From the NCBI GenBank assembly GCA_964525565.1, contig CAZGHI010000008.1, positions 1 through 64,000 on the forward strand: a stretch of DNA of 64,000 bases, given 5' to 3'. The stretch is from OLB6 sp964525565 (lineage in GTDB: Bacteria; Bacteroidota; Ignavibacteria; Kapaibacteriales; Kapaibacteriaceae). Made by a program: the position numbers and the translations under genes. The notes beneath the pieces are model-generated. The model searched no databases. It was not told where the DNA came from and was given only the letters and a program-made list of their open reading frames with translations. Numbering within the stretch: position 1 is the first letter of the stretch; every line of letters starts with the position of its first letter. This document shows positions 41,676-50,270 of the stretch, piece by piece.

Positions 41676-42611
41676 TTACGTGCCTGTGATGTTTTGAATG
41701 TATCGCTCGCAATCTTCACGTTTATCCAGACCTTCCGTGGTAACATCCGCCAAGGTCCTCTTCACCAATCCCTGCAGAACTGCCTGTGGCCCAACTTCAA
41801 TGTAGTGTTTTATGCCCGCACTATGCATTGACCGCAATGTTTGTGTCCATTGTACGGGACTCGTCATCTGTTCGATAGCGGCATTTTGTAACGTCTGCAC
41901 GTTGGTTGCCGCCTCGCCCGAAACATTCAGGTACACGGGCTTCGTTGGTTGTTTGAACGGTGTAGCCAGAACAGCGCTCTGCCATTCTTCGCGCACATCT
42001 GCGAGAAGGGGGCTATGGAAGGCCCCGCTCACATTTAACTCTTTCACCATCCGTGCACCATGTTGCTTAAACACTTCAACCGACGACCGTACAAGCTCGG
42101 CTGACCCGGAAACCACAACTTGTCCGGGCGCATTAAAATTCGCAGCAACAATTACGGGACCACCTGGAACAGACAGAGAGCGACAAATCTCTTGAACAAC
42201 ATCATCACCTAACCCTACCACTGCGGCCATTGTACCAGGATTCTGTTGTCCGGACCGAAGCATGAGTTCACCACGTGTGCGCACTAACGATAGTCCCTCG
42301 GCAAATCCTATCACACCGGCAGCATGGAGCGCTGTAAACTCCCCGAGCGAATGGCCGGCAACAGCGTGAACATGTTGTTCAACACCTGTAATGGCAAGCA
42401 CCATACATTCGTGCAGATACAGAGCGGGTTGCGTGTTATGGGTAAGCTGGAGGCGTTCAACAGGCCCTTCCGCCATTAGCTCGAGCAGGTCAAACTGCAA
42501 AATGTCTTTTGCTTCTTCGGCCAGCAAACGCGCTTTGGGATAAGCCTTGGCAATATCGGCAGCCATTCCAACGTATTGTGAACCTTGTCCGGAGAATATG
42601 GCAGCAATCAT
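41676..42611 (-). CDS. fabD: malonyl-CoA:ACP transacylase (FabD)
   Basis: Loads malonate from malonyl-CoA onto acyl carrier protein. From ATG 42611 the protein has 311 residues and begins MIAAIFSGQGSQYVGMAAD, the standard FabD N terminus. The active-site serine is Ser88 in AGHSLGEF; the catalytic histidine is likely in SGAFHSPLL. The longer reading frame from 42737 adds 42 residues that overlap fabH and look random, so it is rejected. The ATG at 42611 overlaps the fabH stop codon (ATGA, 4 bases), implying translational coupling. fabG follows 3 bases after the stop. Confidence 0.95.
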   Translation of the reverse strand: MIAAIFSGQGSQYVGMAADIAKAYPKARLLAEEAKDILQFDLLELMAEGPVERLQLTHNTQPALYLHECMVLAITGVEQHVHAVAGHSLGEFTALHAAGVIGFAEGLSLVRTRGELMLRSGQQNPGTMAAVVGLGDDVVQEICRSLSVPGGPVIVAANFNAPGQVVVSGSAELVRSSVEVFKQHGARMVKELNVSGAFHSPLLADVREEWQSAVLATPFKQPTKPVYLNVSGEAATNVQTLQNAAIEQMTSPVQWTQTLRSMHSAGIKHYIEVGPQAVLQGLVKRTLADVTTEGLDKREDCERYIQNITGT

Positions 42612-43609
42612 GATGTACTCTCCGAAATGCTCCAGCGAACAAGGATGCTTCCCCAAGTGTAACCCGCGCCAAATGACGATAGTACCAGCAGATCTCCGCG
42701 TTTTACCTTGTTGCTTTGGTGAAGCTCTGACAGGCAAATTGGGATTGTGCCTGCAGTGGTATTTCCATACCGCTCGATATTAATCATCACCTTCTCCGGC
42801 TGCAGGCCCATTCTCTTCGCCGTAGCATCAATAATGCGAAGATTTGCTTGATGTGGAACAAGCCATGCAACATCTGCGCCTGTAAGACCATTGCGTTCGA
42901 GGATTTCGTAACTCACGTCAGCCATTCCAACAACTGCAGATTTAAACACCGTTTGGCCTTCCTGGTACACAAAGTGCTCACGATTAGCAACAGTTTCCGC
43001 CGTAGGCGGCCGCATACTTCCACCGGCTTTCTGGTGTAGATACTGTTCACCGTTCCCATCCATGCGCAGAATGTGGTCCAGAATACCGTAGTCGGCATCA
43101 GACGATGGTTCAATCAAAACTGCACCTGCACCATCACCAAAGAGAACGGCAGTAGACCGGTCTTCAAAATCCAGAATGGCGCTCATTTTGTCGCCACTAC
43201 ATAACAGAACATTGCGAACAGCACCGCTCTCCACAAGTTTGGATGCCGTAACAAGTGCATAAAGAAATCCAGAGCAAGCGGCTGCAAGGTCAAAACCCCA
43301 TGCATTGGTAGCGCCCAACTTACGCTGCACTATAGCGGCTGTGGACGGAAAAATCCTGTCTGCTGTTACGGTAGCCACAATGATGCAGTCAACGTCGGCA
43401 GCTGTAATTCCGCGTTGCTGTAGGCATCGCTGTGCTGCAGGCACCAACATTTCGCTCACACCACCTTCCTTCAGGAAGCGCCGCTCGCGTATTCCCGTTC
43501 TGGTTTGTATCCATTCGTCGGTGGTATCAATCCGCTGTTCAAACCAGTGATTGTCGTACACATCCTCAGGAACGAAGTGTGCCACTGCTGAAATTGTAGC
43601 TCGCATCAT
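42608..43609 (-). CDS. fabH: beta-ketoacyl-ACP synthase III (FabH)
   Basis: Starts fatty acid synthesis by condensing acetyl-CoA (or a branched primer) with malonyl-ACP. The 333 residues have the Cys-His-Asn triad: Cys112 in LAAACSGFLYAL, His253 in VPHQANLRI and Asn283 in ERYGNTTAGTIP. The opening TDEWIQTRTGIRERRF is classic. ATG 43609 overlaps the plsX stop by 4 bases and the end overlaps fabD by 4, so plsX, fabH and fabD form a tightly coupled block. Primer preference cannot be determined from the sequence. Confidence 0.97.
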   Translation of the reverse strand: MMRATISAVAHFVPEDVYDNHWFEQRIDTTDEWIQTRTGIRERRFLKEGGVSEMLVPAAQRCLQQRGITAADVDCIIVATVTADRIFPSTAAIVQRKLGATNAWGFDLAAACSGFLYALVTASKLVESGAVRNVLLCSGDKMSAILDFEDRSTAVLFGDGAGAVLIEPSSDADYGILDHILRMDGNGEQYLHQKAGGSMRPPTAETVANREHFVYQEGQTVFKSAVVGMADVSYEILERNGLTGADVAWLVPHQANLRIIDATAKRMGLQPEKVMINIERYGNTTAGTIPICLSELHQSNKVKRGDLLVLSSFGAGYTWGSILVRWSISESTS

Positions 43610-44658
43610 TCGGTTGTTCCTTTCTGAGCATCAGCTTCAAGTGCATTCCGAATCGAGCCGTTTACATCGTGGTGAACAACTTCGGCAGCCCGCAGAATCA
43701 TGTTTTTGATAGCAATCGGTGAGGATGAGCCATGACCAATAATCACTACCCCATTAATTCCCAGCAATGGTACTCCTCCATATTCCTGATAGTCCATATC
43801 TGCAAAGATTGTTTTCAGTATCGGCCGAAACATACCAATCAGGAGCTTTTGCGGCAGTCCTTTGGAGGCATACATGGCAAAGCGATGCTTTAAAAATCCG
43901 AGTACGCTTTCGGCAAACTTTAAAACGATGTTTCCTTCGAATCCATCGCAAACAACTACGTTTACAGAGCCCCTTAGTATATCTCTGCCTTCAACATTCC
44001 CAACAAAATAAATTGGGGCAGATGATAACAACCCGTGCGCTTCACGAATAACTTCTGTACCTTTTTCTGGTTCCTCGCCAACATTGAGCAAACCAACTGT
44101 GGGATTTGGTACTCCGAGCATAAGCCGAGTGTATTCGCTTCCCATAATCGCATAGTCGCGAAGAAAACGTGGTTTGCTATCCACATTGGCTCCAACATCA
44201 ACAACAAGAGTGGGAACGCCGGAAGACGTAGGGAAGAACGAACCAATTGTTGGACGACTTACGCCTGGAATACGGCCGCACATCATTGTTGCCGTGGCCA
44301 TCACAGCTCCTGTGTTGCCAGCAGAAACAAAGGCATCGGCATGCCCCTCTTGCAGAAGTTGCAACCCAACATAGAGCGACGATTCTTTACGGGACTTAAT
44401 AATTGTTGAAGGCTCATCTGCCATACCTATCACGTCGGCCGCATGCACAACGTACATGCCTTGCGTGATATCCGTTGGCAACATGCTCTGTATCGACTCA
44501 GACTTGCCAACGAGAATTATCTCAAGGTTTTTCAGAGAACTTCTGAGTGCGAGGAGTGCACCCTGGACTTCATGGGTAGGCGCATTGTCGCCACCCATGG
44601 CATCGACGGCAACACGTATCGTACCACTAGACTTCTTCGGAAGTTCGCTGGCATTCAC
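43606..44658 (-). CDS. plsX: phosphate acyltransferase PlsX
   Basis: Converts acyl-ACP to acyl-phosphate for phospholipid synthesis, a peripheral membrane enzyme. The 350 residues open with IRVAVDAMGGDNAPTHEVQGAL, a nearly invariant PlsX motif. It continues with HADVIGMADEPSTIIKSRKESSL, VSAGNTGAVMATA, VDVGANVDSKPRFL and CDGFEGNIVLKFAES. The ATG at 44658 lies 34 bases after rpmF. Order rpmF-plsX-fabH-fabD-fabG-acpP is the conserved bacterial arrangement. No glycerol-3-phosphate acyltransferase plsY is in the window. Confidence 0.97.
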   Translation of the reverse strand: MNASELPKKSSGTIRVAVDAMGGDNAPTHEVQGALLALRSSLKNLEIILVGKSESIQSMLPTDITQGMYVVHAADVIGMADEPSTIIKSRKESSLYVGLQLLQEGHADAFVSAGNTGAVMATATMMCGRIPGVSRPTIGSFFPTSSGVPTLVVDVGANVDSKPRFLRDYAIMGSEYTRLMLGVPNPTVGLLNVGEEPEKGTEVIREAHGLLSSAPIYFVGNVEGRDILRGSVNVVVCDGFEGNIVLKFAESVLGFLKHRFAMYASKGLPQKLLIGMFRPILKTIFADMDYQEYGGVPLLGINGVVIIGHGSSSPIAIKNMILRAAEVVHHDVNGSIRNALEADAQKGTTE

Positions 44659-44692
44659 CGGGTTTCCTTCCCTCTGATTGCCAAGAGGAGAC

Positions 44693-44869
44693 CTAATCTA
44701 CGTTAAGGATTTTCCGGCCGTTGTAGTATCCACATGTATGACACACAACATGGGGTTGTTTCGATGATCCACAGTTTGGACACGAAGAAACGGTGGGCGC
44801 TGACGCCTTATAGTGTGTTCTACGCTTTGCACCGCGAGTTTTTGAATGTCGTCGTTTTGGGTTAGGCAT
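44693..44869 (-). CDS. rpmF: 50S ribosomal protein L32
   Basis: Small structural protein of the large ribosomal subunit. From ATG 44869 it has 58 residues: MPNPKRRHSKTRGAKRR at the start and a zinc-ribbon CPNCGSSKQPHVVCHTCG in the middle, which is the cysteine-containing (zinc-binding, C+) form of L32. AAGGAG (44875-44880) stands 5 bases before the start and overlaps the upstream gene's stop codon. The longer in-frame start at 44959 is rejected because it overlaps that gene. It is co-transcribed with yceD upstream and plsX downstream. Confidence 0.96.
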   Translation of the reverse strand: MPNPKRRHSKTRGAKRRTHYKASAPTVSSCPNCGSSKQPHVVCHTCGYYNGRKILNVD

Positions 44870-44879
44870 TATATCTCCT

Positions 44880-45413
44880 TCATTTCGAACGCTCAGAAAT
44901 TTTTCGTAACGGCTCCCACCTCTCATCAACTTCGTTATTGTACGACGGTAGTGGAGCAATGTCCGTTAACGGTACGTCTTGATACTTTGGCGAAACACGT
45001 TTCATCGGAAGAGCAACTGCAAGATCCTGACGGACATCGTCGGAAAGATCAATCTCTGTCGCCTCTTCTCTGATGCCACGAACTTCATCTGGTTCTACTT
45101 CTGTATTAAGCTGACGATGGTAGAGATCGGAATCCAAAGCAAACGATAAATCGCTCTGCACAATTATCTTCTCTTGATAAGGCTCCAGAGACCGATCGCA
45201 CACCAAATCGGCATTTGCTTCTACAGTGTACGAAACATGAATTTTTCGACCCTGCCGTACCGCTACTCCAGTGATAGAAATCTCGGACTGATACTCCGGA
45301 ACAATCCCATCTATGGCTGAGGCCGGCACAGACATCGAAAATTCGCGTTGACCACTTGTGAAACCAACGAGTGATACCGCAATGTTTGCCTTTGGGTGCT
45401 TGTTCCGTTCCAC
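44880..45413 (-). CDS. yceD: YceD/DUF177 family protein
   Basis: Member of the DUF177 family, found directly before rpmF in most bacteria and linked to large-subunit rRNA accumulation. The 177 residues contain the core CDRSLEPYQEKI with the single conserved cysteine, and a C-terminal acidic segment ATEIDLSDDVRQDLAVALPMK. Start GTG 45413 is preceded by TATATTTG (45421-45428), 7 bases away, so the operon yceD-rpmF-plsX probably starts here with a very short leader. Its stop overlaps the Shine-Dalgarno of rpmF. The molecular role is not precisely known. Confidence 0.88.
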   Translation of the reverse strand: MERNKHPKANIAVSLVGFTSGQREFSMSVPASAIDGIVPEYQSEISITGVAVRQGRKIHVSYTVEANADLVCDRSLEPYQEKIIVQSDLSFALDSDLYHRQLNTEVEPDEVRGIREEATEIDLSDDVRQDLAVALPMKRVSPKYQDVPLTDIAPLPSYNNEVDERWEPLRKISERSK

Positions 45414-45420
45414 AAGACTA

Positions 45421-45428
45421 CAAATATA
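45421..45428 (-). promoter_or_regulatory. TAnnTTTG promoter element of the yceD-rpmF-fab operon
   Basis: TATATTTG on the minus strand, a perfect match to TAnnTTTG, ending 7 bases before the GTG of yceD. No TTG is found 17-23 bases upstream, so the -33 box is weak or different. It would drive the operon yceD-rpmF-plsX-fabH-fabD-fabG-acpP-fabF-rnc. Confidence 0.5.
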
Positions 45429-45473
45429 CGGGATAATAGCGAATTACGGCTTAAGCTATTGAATCCAAATGCA

Positions 45474-47207
45474 TTAGCATCCAAGCGCCTTAAGGTTCTT
45501 TTTGGCTGTTTCATTCGAGGCATCTACTTTTAGCACCTCTTTATACCATTTGCACGCACTCTCAGCATTGCTTTGCCCTTGATACCCAAAGGCAAGATAT
45601 AGCATCAACCACTGATTCTTAGGGTCTAACTCAAGTCCAGACCGACATCGTTCAACAATGGAAGCATAATCCTTACTTCCGAGGTCCATGCCATTGAGTT
45701 TGAGAATCGCCTGCACTGCGGCTTGTTTTTCCTGGGGCGATGCAGTGTTTTGCGAACCTAGCGCAACAACCTGTCCGTACAACGCCCTTGCCTTAACGTC
45801 GTTCCCTGCAGCAGCATAGGTTTCTGCCAGCCGGTTCATGGTATATGTACTCGATTCCTTTTGCAAGGATTGTTCGTAGTACACGATGGCACTGTCCAAG
45901 ACACTATCTGCATAGAAGTTGTTTGCTATAAATAAATAAATTTTTCCGTCCAAAGAGTCGGAGCAATGGCGAAGACGCGCTTGTAGTGTTTTGGACGACA
46001 ATGCGGTAAGTCCTTTGCCCGACAATAGCAGGCCGAATCGAAACATAAACATGCAGTTCGACGGGTCACGCTCTGCTGCTTCGGTCATCACTGTTATGGC
46101 GCGTGCTGTATCTCCCGACATCACAAGCGCCGTCCCAAAGTACCACACATCTATTGGATCCCAACTTCGCGACGACTGGTCAACCTGATAGGCAATGTCA
46201 TAAGCCTGTGCAGCAGCCTTCCATTGTCTGGTTAAAACGTTACACTTACCCATCATTAGCTGCGCATCATTCCGTAGCGAGTCAATCCGTGCAGATGCCT
46301 CGGTGAGATAGGTGTNNNNNNNNNNGGCCGAGTCGCAGATTTGTAGTTCAAAAAATGACTTCCCCAGGTACCATGTTGCTATGGGATTCCCTGTTCCGGC
46401 TGGACGTAACTCTCGATATCGCTGGAGTGCTCCGATGGATTCTTTATACTTTTTTGCTAAATAAAAGATTTTGCCCTGTTCAAACCATGCCCGTGCATTA
46501 CGTGGATCCAATTGGCCTACCTTATTCCACTCCAACAGTGAGCGCTTGAAGAGTTCATTGCCTAATTCACTATCGGTTTCCTTGTTTGCCATTTTCCAGT
46601 ACACTTCGGCTAAAGCAAAGTGTGCCATCACATTGTTTGGATCAAGCTCAATTGTTTTCTCTAAATTGTCTTTAGCCAGCTCATACACAGGCTGTGGCTT
46701 ATACTTGGCGTAGAGGACGCCGAGTGCCATATATGCATCTGCACTCGACGGGAAGTTTTTCTTTGCTGTCGTAGCAACAAGTTCTGCCGCTGCAATCGAG
46801 TCCGATTCCACCAGTGCGTTTACCAGAACCAGTGATGTTCGAACGTCTGCAGATTTCTTCATCACTTTCCTTAATATCCGAACAGCATCCTGTGGGCGGC
46901 CTATACGAATCAGTGCTGTTGCATACGCCTGCACATATTCCGGTGTTGACTCATCATACTCATATAGTCGTTCTCCATACAACACCGCCGTATCCAACAG
47001 CTCTAACTCTGTATAAATCCTCACGCCCAATGCCAGGACGGCCTCATTTTTTGGTTTATCTCGAATGGCCTTCCGAATGTGTTCAACAGCTTCCAGGTAG
47101 TCTGAATTGTCGGCAGCCTGCTTTGCCATGTCGTAATGATTCTGGGCTACTACCAATATCGCCCCACAGCAGAATGCGCATACAAATACACTGAGTCTTT
47201 TGGTCAT
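45474..47207 (-). CDS. secreted tetratricopeptide-repeat protein
   Basis: Exported helical repeat scaffold, 577 residues from ATG 47207. A signal peptide (KRLSVFVCAFCCGAILVVAQ) precedes a series of at least ten TPR-type helical pairs. Examples are YDMAKQAADNSDYLEAVEHIRKAIRDKP, AKDNLEKTIELDPNNVMAHFALAEVY, SLLEWNKVGQLDPRNARAWFEQG and ARALYGQVVALGSQ. It ends in a cysteine. ATG 47207 is chosen because it starts 5 bases after the PstS-like gene; the longer frame to 47300 overlaps that gene. A 10-base gap (46316-46325) lies inside but frame is consistent across it. As the last gene of the exbB-tonB operon it may interact with that system in the periplasm; no partner is known. Confidence 0.82.
   Translation of the reverse strand: MTKRLSVFVCAFCCGAILVVAQNHYDMAKQAADNSDYLEAVEHIRKAIRDKPKNEAVLALGVRIYTELELLDTAVLYGERLYEYDESTPEYVQAYATALIRIGRPQDAVRILRKVMKKSADVRTSLVLVNALVESDSIAAAELVATTAKKNFPSSADAYMALGVLYAKYKPQPVYELAKDNLEKTIELDPNNVMAHFALAEVYWKMANKETDSELGNELFKRSLLEWNKVGQLDPRNARAWFEQGKIFYLAKKYKESIGALQRYRELRPAGTGNPIATWYLGKSFFELQICDSAXXXXTYLTEASARIDSLRNDAQLMMGKCNVLTRQWKAAAQAYDIAYQVDQSSRSWDPIDVWYFGTALVMSGDTARAITVMTEAAERDPSNCMFMFRFGLLLSGKGLTALSSKTLQARLRHCSDSLDGKIYLFIANNFYADSVLDSAIVYYEQSLQKESSTYTMNRLAETYAAAGNDVKARALYGQVVALGSQNTASPQEKQAAVQAILKLNGMDLGSKDYASIVERCRSGLELDPKNQWLMLYLAFGYQGQSNAESACKWYKEVLKVDASNETAKKNLKALGC
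46316..46325. other. assembly gap (10 N)
   Basis: Short gap in the TPR gene between ICDSA and TYLTEA. Both sides read in the same frame and give plausible repeat sequence. Confidence 0.97.
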
Positions 47208-47211
47208 GTAC

Positions 47212-48132
47212 TTAATCTTCGGTTTTGAGAACAATTTTTGCATAGCCTGGCTCGATACCTGCATCAAAGAACGTCCGCTGCGCTTTTCCATCACGCGCAA
47301 TGAACATCATAAATCCACTTGGCAGGCTGTACTGGTGAGCGCGATCACGAAGCACAATGTAGATGGGGACGGGAAAGGGGTAAAAACCTTGCACAAGGTT
47401 GGCCGCGTGTACAACGCGAGGATGATGATAGACGCCTAATGAATCCGTCCAACTTAATCGCAGCATCTTCACCGAAGTGTCGTTGCGCACTTCAGACATA
47501 TATCCAATGCCGATATAACCGGCGTGAGAGCGCACTGCAGCGCGTACAGAATCTCTGGTTCTAAGCGTTCGTACGGCATCTTTAGAAGGTTGCTGTCCAC
47601 GAAGAACAACGTTTACTACATTCCCATACACCGAAGATGCTGAACCCGGAACCAGAGCGTACGGAACGGATTTGAGCTTTGGATATGATGTCATCGGGAA
47701 CGTTTGTCCACCCAACCACGAACGTATATGGTCAGAATGCATCGTATCGTATGGAAACTGTTTGCTGGCATAAAACACGAGTGCGTCCCTAGCAATAAGT
47801 GAACGAAGGTATCCCTCCGCACCCTTCGTTTCCAATACGTACGCTGCCTCGTCAGGGAGCCAATCGCGAGCAATAACAATGCCGCGTGCCTGGTGCCGCA
47901 GTAGTTCGAACGTGGCTGCATCCGCCAACGTCGGAAGAAGCGTGACGTTTGCATCGGGATGAACACTATCGTAGATTCTTTTAGCAGGTGCCAAAAGATC
48001 TATGATCTCTTGATCACAGAGGATTTCGGCTGTGCCCGAGAGCGCAGTTTCTTGTGGCTCTCCGGTTTGTTGCTTCTGCGTACATCCAACACTAAGAAGC
48101 AAAAGAAGTATAAAGGGGCTAAGGTATCTCAT
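47212..48132 (-). CDS. PstS-like substrate-binding lipoprotein
   Basis: Periplasmic binding protein of the phosphate/PstS superfamily, 306 residues. The signal MRYLSPFILLLLLSVGC has a lipobox ending in Cys17. The mature part has the two-lobed pattern: GTAEILCDQEIIDLLAPA at the start, VIARDWLPDEAAY and LIARDALVFYASKQ (family-like IARDALV), YGNVVNVVLRGQQPS, SHAGYIGIGYMSE and GFYPFPVPIYIVLRD near the end. Unusually, no ABC permease or ATPase gene is adjacent. Instead it sits between a TonB-type operon and a TPR gene, with a 4-base overlap with the small membrane protein gene. It therefore probably works with the TonB machinery rather than an ABC importer. Phosphate binding is not proven. Confidence 0.78.
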   Translation of the reverse strand: MRYLSPFILLLLLSVGCTQKQQTGEPQETALSGTAEILCDQEIIDLLAPAKRIYDSVHPDANVTLLPTLADAATFELLRHQARGIVIARDWLPDEAAYVLETKGAEGYLRSLIARDALVFYASKQFPYDTMHSDHIRSWLGGQTFPMTSYPKLKSVPYALVPGSASSVYGNVVNVVLRGQQPSKDAVRTLRTRDSVRAAVRSHAGYIGIGYMSEVRNDTSVKMLRLSWTDSLGVYHHPRVVHAANLVQGFYPFPVPIYIVLRDRAHQYSLPSGFMMFIARDGKAQRTFFDAGIEPGYAKIVLKTED

Positions 48133-48317
48133 TGGCTTTTGTTACGGCTTCGAGCAGCACGGTAAAGAAGCAAACGAAGAACTCCGAAAAGTGCTACCAC
48201 AACTCCAAAAACTTCACGAAATGGCGAGGGTGCGTTTTGCGCTGGCCAAACGCCCAGAGCAATTATGATTCCCGCCACAATAAGAGCAATTCTTATTAGC
48301 ACGTTAAGAACGTGCAT
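48129..48317 (-). CDS. small two-helix membrane protein
   Basis: A 62-residue protein of unknown function with two hydrophobic helices: MHVLNVLIRIALIVAGIIIALGVW and REVFGVVVALFGVLRLLLYRA, joined by a short polar loop. It ends in a basic tail (RSRNKSQ), so both ends are probably cytoplasmic. The ATG is 3 bases after the tonB stop and the end overlaps the PstS-like gene by 4 bases, the usual spacing of a real operon member. I know no named family. It could be an accessory subunit of the ExbB/ExbD/TonB complex or an unrelated passenger. Confidence 0.7.
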   Translation of the reverse strand: MHVLNVLIRIALIVAGIIIALGVWPAQNAPSPFREVFGVVVALFGVLRLLLYRAARSRNKSQ

Positions 48318-48320
48318 AGT

Positions 48321-49112
48321 CTATCGAAGTTTAAAGACGATTGGAATACGTACCCACATTCGAACAGGCGTTCCATTCTGAATAGCAGGCGTGAACACGG
48401 TTTCTCGAACTGCGTTAACAGCTTCTTTGTTCAGCACTTCATTGTCTGTTTCAATAACCTGAACTTTTTCCACTTTACCATCTTTACCAATCAAAGCACC
48501 AACCAACACTTGTCCCTCGATACCGTTACGTCGCGCAATATCAGGGTACTTTACCCGACGTTGTAAACCAGGATAGTCGAAGTCGGCCTCTTTTTCTACT
48601 GCGATAAACTCATCAATGTCCGGCTCTGTCTCACGGGTCTCGATGTTCAGACCACCAACACTTTCGCCGATGTTACTTGCAAACCCGCCAAAATCAGTTC
48701 CGTCACCACCCACAGCAGAGGCACGACTCATCTCTTCAATATTCGCAAAGTCCTTTAAGTCTTCTGCCAAAAGTGCATCCGGTACGGCAACAGGCATACC
48801 TGCTCGGGCTGCAGGCCCACTTACAGGCGGAACTGCCGTTGGTGGTGGGGGTGGTGGCAACTCTTGGTTATCGGTTGGTGGCGGTGCCAACATATCCAGG
48901 CTTACCTTAGCCAATCGTACCTTAACGATGTTCGGAGAAGGAAAGATAACTTCAGCAAGAATCCTGTAGGTAAACGACAAAAGAGCTAAGAGAAGCAATA
49001 TTGCCATCGTGAAATAGAAGGCACGGCGGGTGTTTTCTTGAATAACTCTTTTAAGCTCAGCAGCACCGAACTCAATGAGTTTACCCGTTTGTTGTATTGC
49101 TGCTGTTGTCAT
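48321..49112 (-). CDS. tonB: TonB family energy transducer
   Basis: Links the ExbB/ExbD proton channel to outer-membrane transporters. The 263 residues have a cytoplasmic head of about 30 residues, one membrane helix (AFYFTMAILLLLALLSFTYRI) and a proline-rich periplasmic spacer (APPPTDNQELPPPPPPTAVPPV). A linker region follows, then a C-terminal domain of about 80 residues with YPDIARRNGIEGQVLVGALIGKDGKVEKVQVIETD and FTPAIQNGTPVRMWVRIPIVF. This is the standard TonB C-terminal fold. The cytoplasmic N-terminal segment is longer than in E. coli TonB. The start overlaps exbD by 4 bases. It is in the operon exbB-exbD-exbD-tonB. Confidence 0.93.
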   Translation of the reverse strand: MTTAAIQQTGKLIEFGAAELKRVIQENTRRAFYFTMAILLLLALLSFTYRILAEVIFPSPNIVKVRLAKVSLDMLAPPPTDNQELPPPPPPTAVPPVSGPAARAGMPVAVPDALLAEDLKDFANIEEMSRASAVGGDGTDFGGFASNIGESVGGLNIETRETEPDIDEFIAVEKEADFDYPGLQRRVKYPDIARRNGIEGQVLVGALIGKDGKVEKVQVIETDNEVLNKEAVNAVRETVFTPAIQNGTPVRMWVRIPIVFKLR

Positions 49113-49663
49113 ATGCCACTCAACTCCTTCACATCTTCTGGGGTATAGGGCGATACTGTGAATTTTCGTTTGCGTTCATCAATACCATTCCGTTTTAGCC
49201 CCTCGATTATAAGTGGTTCTGCCTGATTCAGCAGGTCAAGTACCTCAACAGCAATTCCGTAGGGTGCATTATCAGAGGTCTTCAATGTAACGATACAGCG
49301 ATTCTTAAGCTCGATGTTTTGATCAACGACAACCTTCAGCAAATCTTTTGGGTTTTTAACAGACACCGGTTCGTCTTTGCCTGAATTGTAGAAGATCTTA
49401 CCATCGTCACGAATACGTATGGTAAACAATTCAGACTCGCGTACCTCTATCGGAATATCAACTTCCGGAGGAACACTCATCTCCATTGTTTGCGGTGTAA
49501 TCATGGATGTTGTGAGCATGAAAAACGTGAGCAACAGAAAGGTAATGTCCACAAGTGGAGTCATATCCATTCGGAAGCCAACACGCTTCTTCATCTTGCG
49601 CTTACTCGATTTGCCTCGTTTCTGTTTCTGGCCTCCGCCAAGTGCTTCACCGCCGCCAGCCAT
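49109..49663 (-). CDS. exbD: biopolymer transport protein ExbD/TolR family
   Basis: Proton-channel stator subunit, 184 residues, with a basic cytoplasmic N terminus (KQKRGKSSKRKMKKRVGF), the conserved MDMTPLVDITFLLLTFFMLTT helix with the proton-relay aspartate, and a periplasmic domain. A second exbD gene lies immediately upstream. The pair differs in its periplasmic part, which suggests two non-identical stators, a common arrangement in the Bacteroidetes group. CAGGAG stands 7 bases before the ATG at 49663. The start is 68 bases after the first exbD stop and the end overlaps tonB by 4 bases. Confidence 0.93.
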   Translation of the reverse strand: MAGGGEALGGGQKQKRGKSSKRKMKKRVGFRMDMTPLVDITFLLLTFFMLTTSMITPQTMEMSVPPEVDIPIEVRESELFTIRIRDDGKIFYNSGKDEPVSVKNPKDLLKVVVDQNIELKNRCIVTLKTSDNAPYGIAVEVLDLLNQAEPLIIEGLKRNGIDERKRKFTVSPYTPEDVKELSGI

Positions 49664-49731
49664 GTTTGTTCTCCTGTATTACGTTGCACCACCACATGGA
49701 AGATGTGTTTACCACGTGTATGGTTACAGTG

Positions 49732-50250
49732 TTACTGTCGTTTGTCGGTTACGAATCTGAATGTTGTAATACGCTTCTTCCGCATTTCGTTAATTGCTTT
49801 ATCCACCCACCAATAGCGTATGCGTTTGTCGGCATCAACTGCGAACAGTGCGTTTTGATTAATAATCCTGGCCTGTTCTACAATTTTCCCCAGCCAGTTT
49901 GTATCAGAAATCTTGAAGTTGGCTGTTTTCGTGGTTGCATTTGGATATCCGGCATCCACCATCTTCGCAGCTAATGTTACCACATCCTGTTCATTAAGCA
50001 TGGACAAGTACCACGCAGTGTCACGAACCACTGTGTCGATACCAATCTTAATAAGCACCAGATCCTTTTCAGGCAGTTTTGCCGTATCTGCCTGTGTGGT
50101 TGGCCTCTTTATTTCAAATTTCTGTTGATTCTCGGCTTCACTGCGGAATTTGGCAGTGAACATAAAGAAGGTGAGCAAAAGAAAAGTAATGTCCACGAGC
50201 GGTGTCATGTCCATCACAAAGCCGAGACGTTTTTTCTTGAGTTTTGACAT
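49732..50250 (-). CDS. exbD: biopolymer transport protein ExbD/TolR family
   Basis: First ExbD of the operon, 172 residues, with the same core KKKRLGFVMDMTPLVDITFLLLTFFMFTA containing the conserved aspartate. The periplasmic part is different from the second ExbD (for example QKFEIKRPTTQADTAKLPEKD and DADKRIRYWWVDKAI). The ATG at 50250 is 20 bases after exbB. The signal anchor is short, basic and directly followed by the helix, as is standard. Duplicated ExbD with one ExbB suggests a heteromeric stator complex. No further homologue is seen in the window. Confidence 0.93.
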   Translation of the reverse strand: MSKLKKKRLGFVMDMTPLVDITFLLLTFFMFTAKFRSEAENQQKFEIKRPTTQADTAKLPEKDLVLIKIGIDTVVRDTAWYLSMLNEQDVVTLAAKMVDAGYPNATTKTANFKISDTNWLGKIVEQARIINQNALFAVDADKRIRYWWVDKAINEMRKKRITTFRFVTDKRQ

Positions 50251-50270
50251 GAGAACAGCTTCCTTATGGA

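Noticed and set aside
42612..42737. 42-residue extension of fabD
   Set aside because: It overlaps fabH and has no similarity to FabD; the ATG at 42611 gives the usual N terminus and an ATGA overlap.
44870..44959. Longer start for rpmF
   Set aside because: It overlaps yceD and lacks ribosomal protein sequence; AAGGAG precedes the internal ATG.
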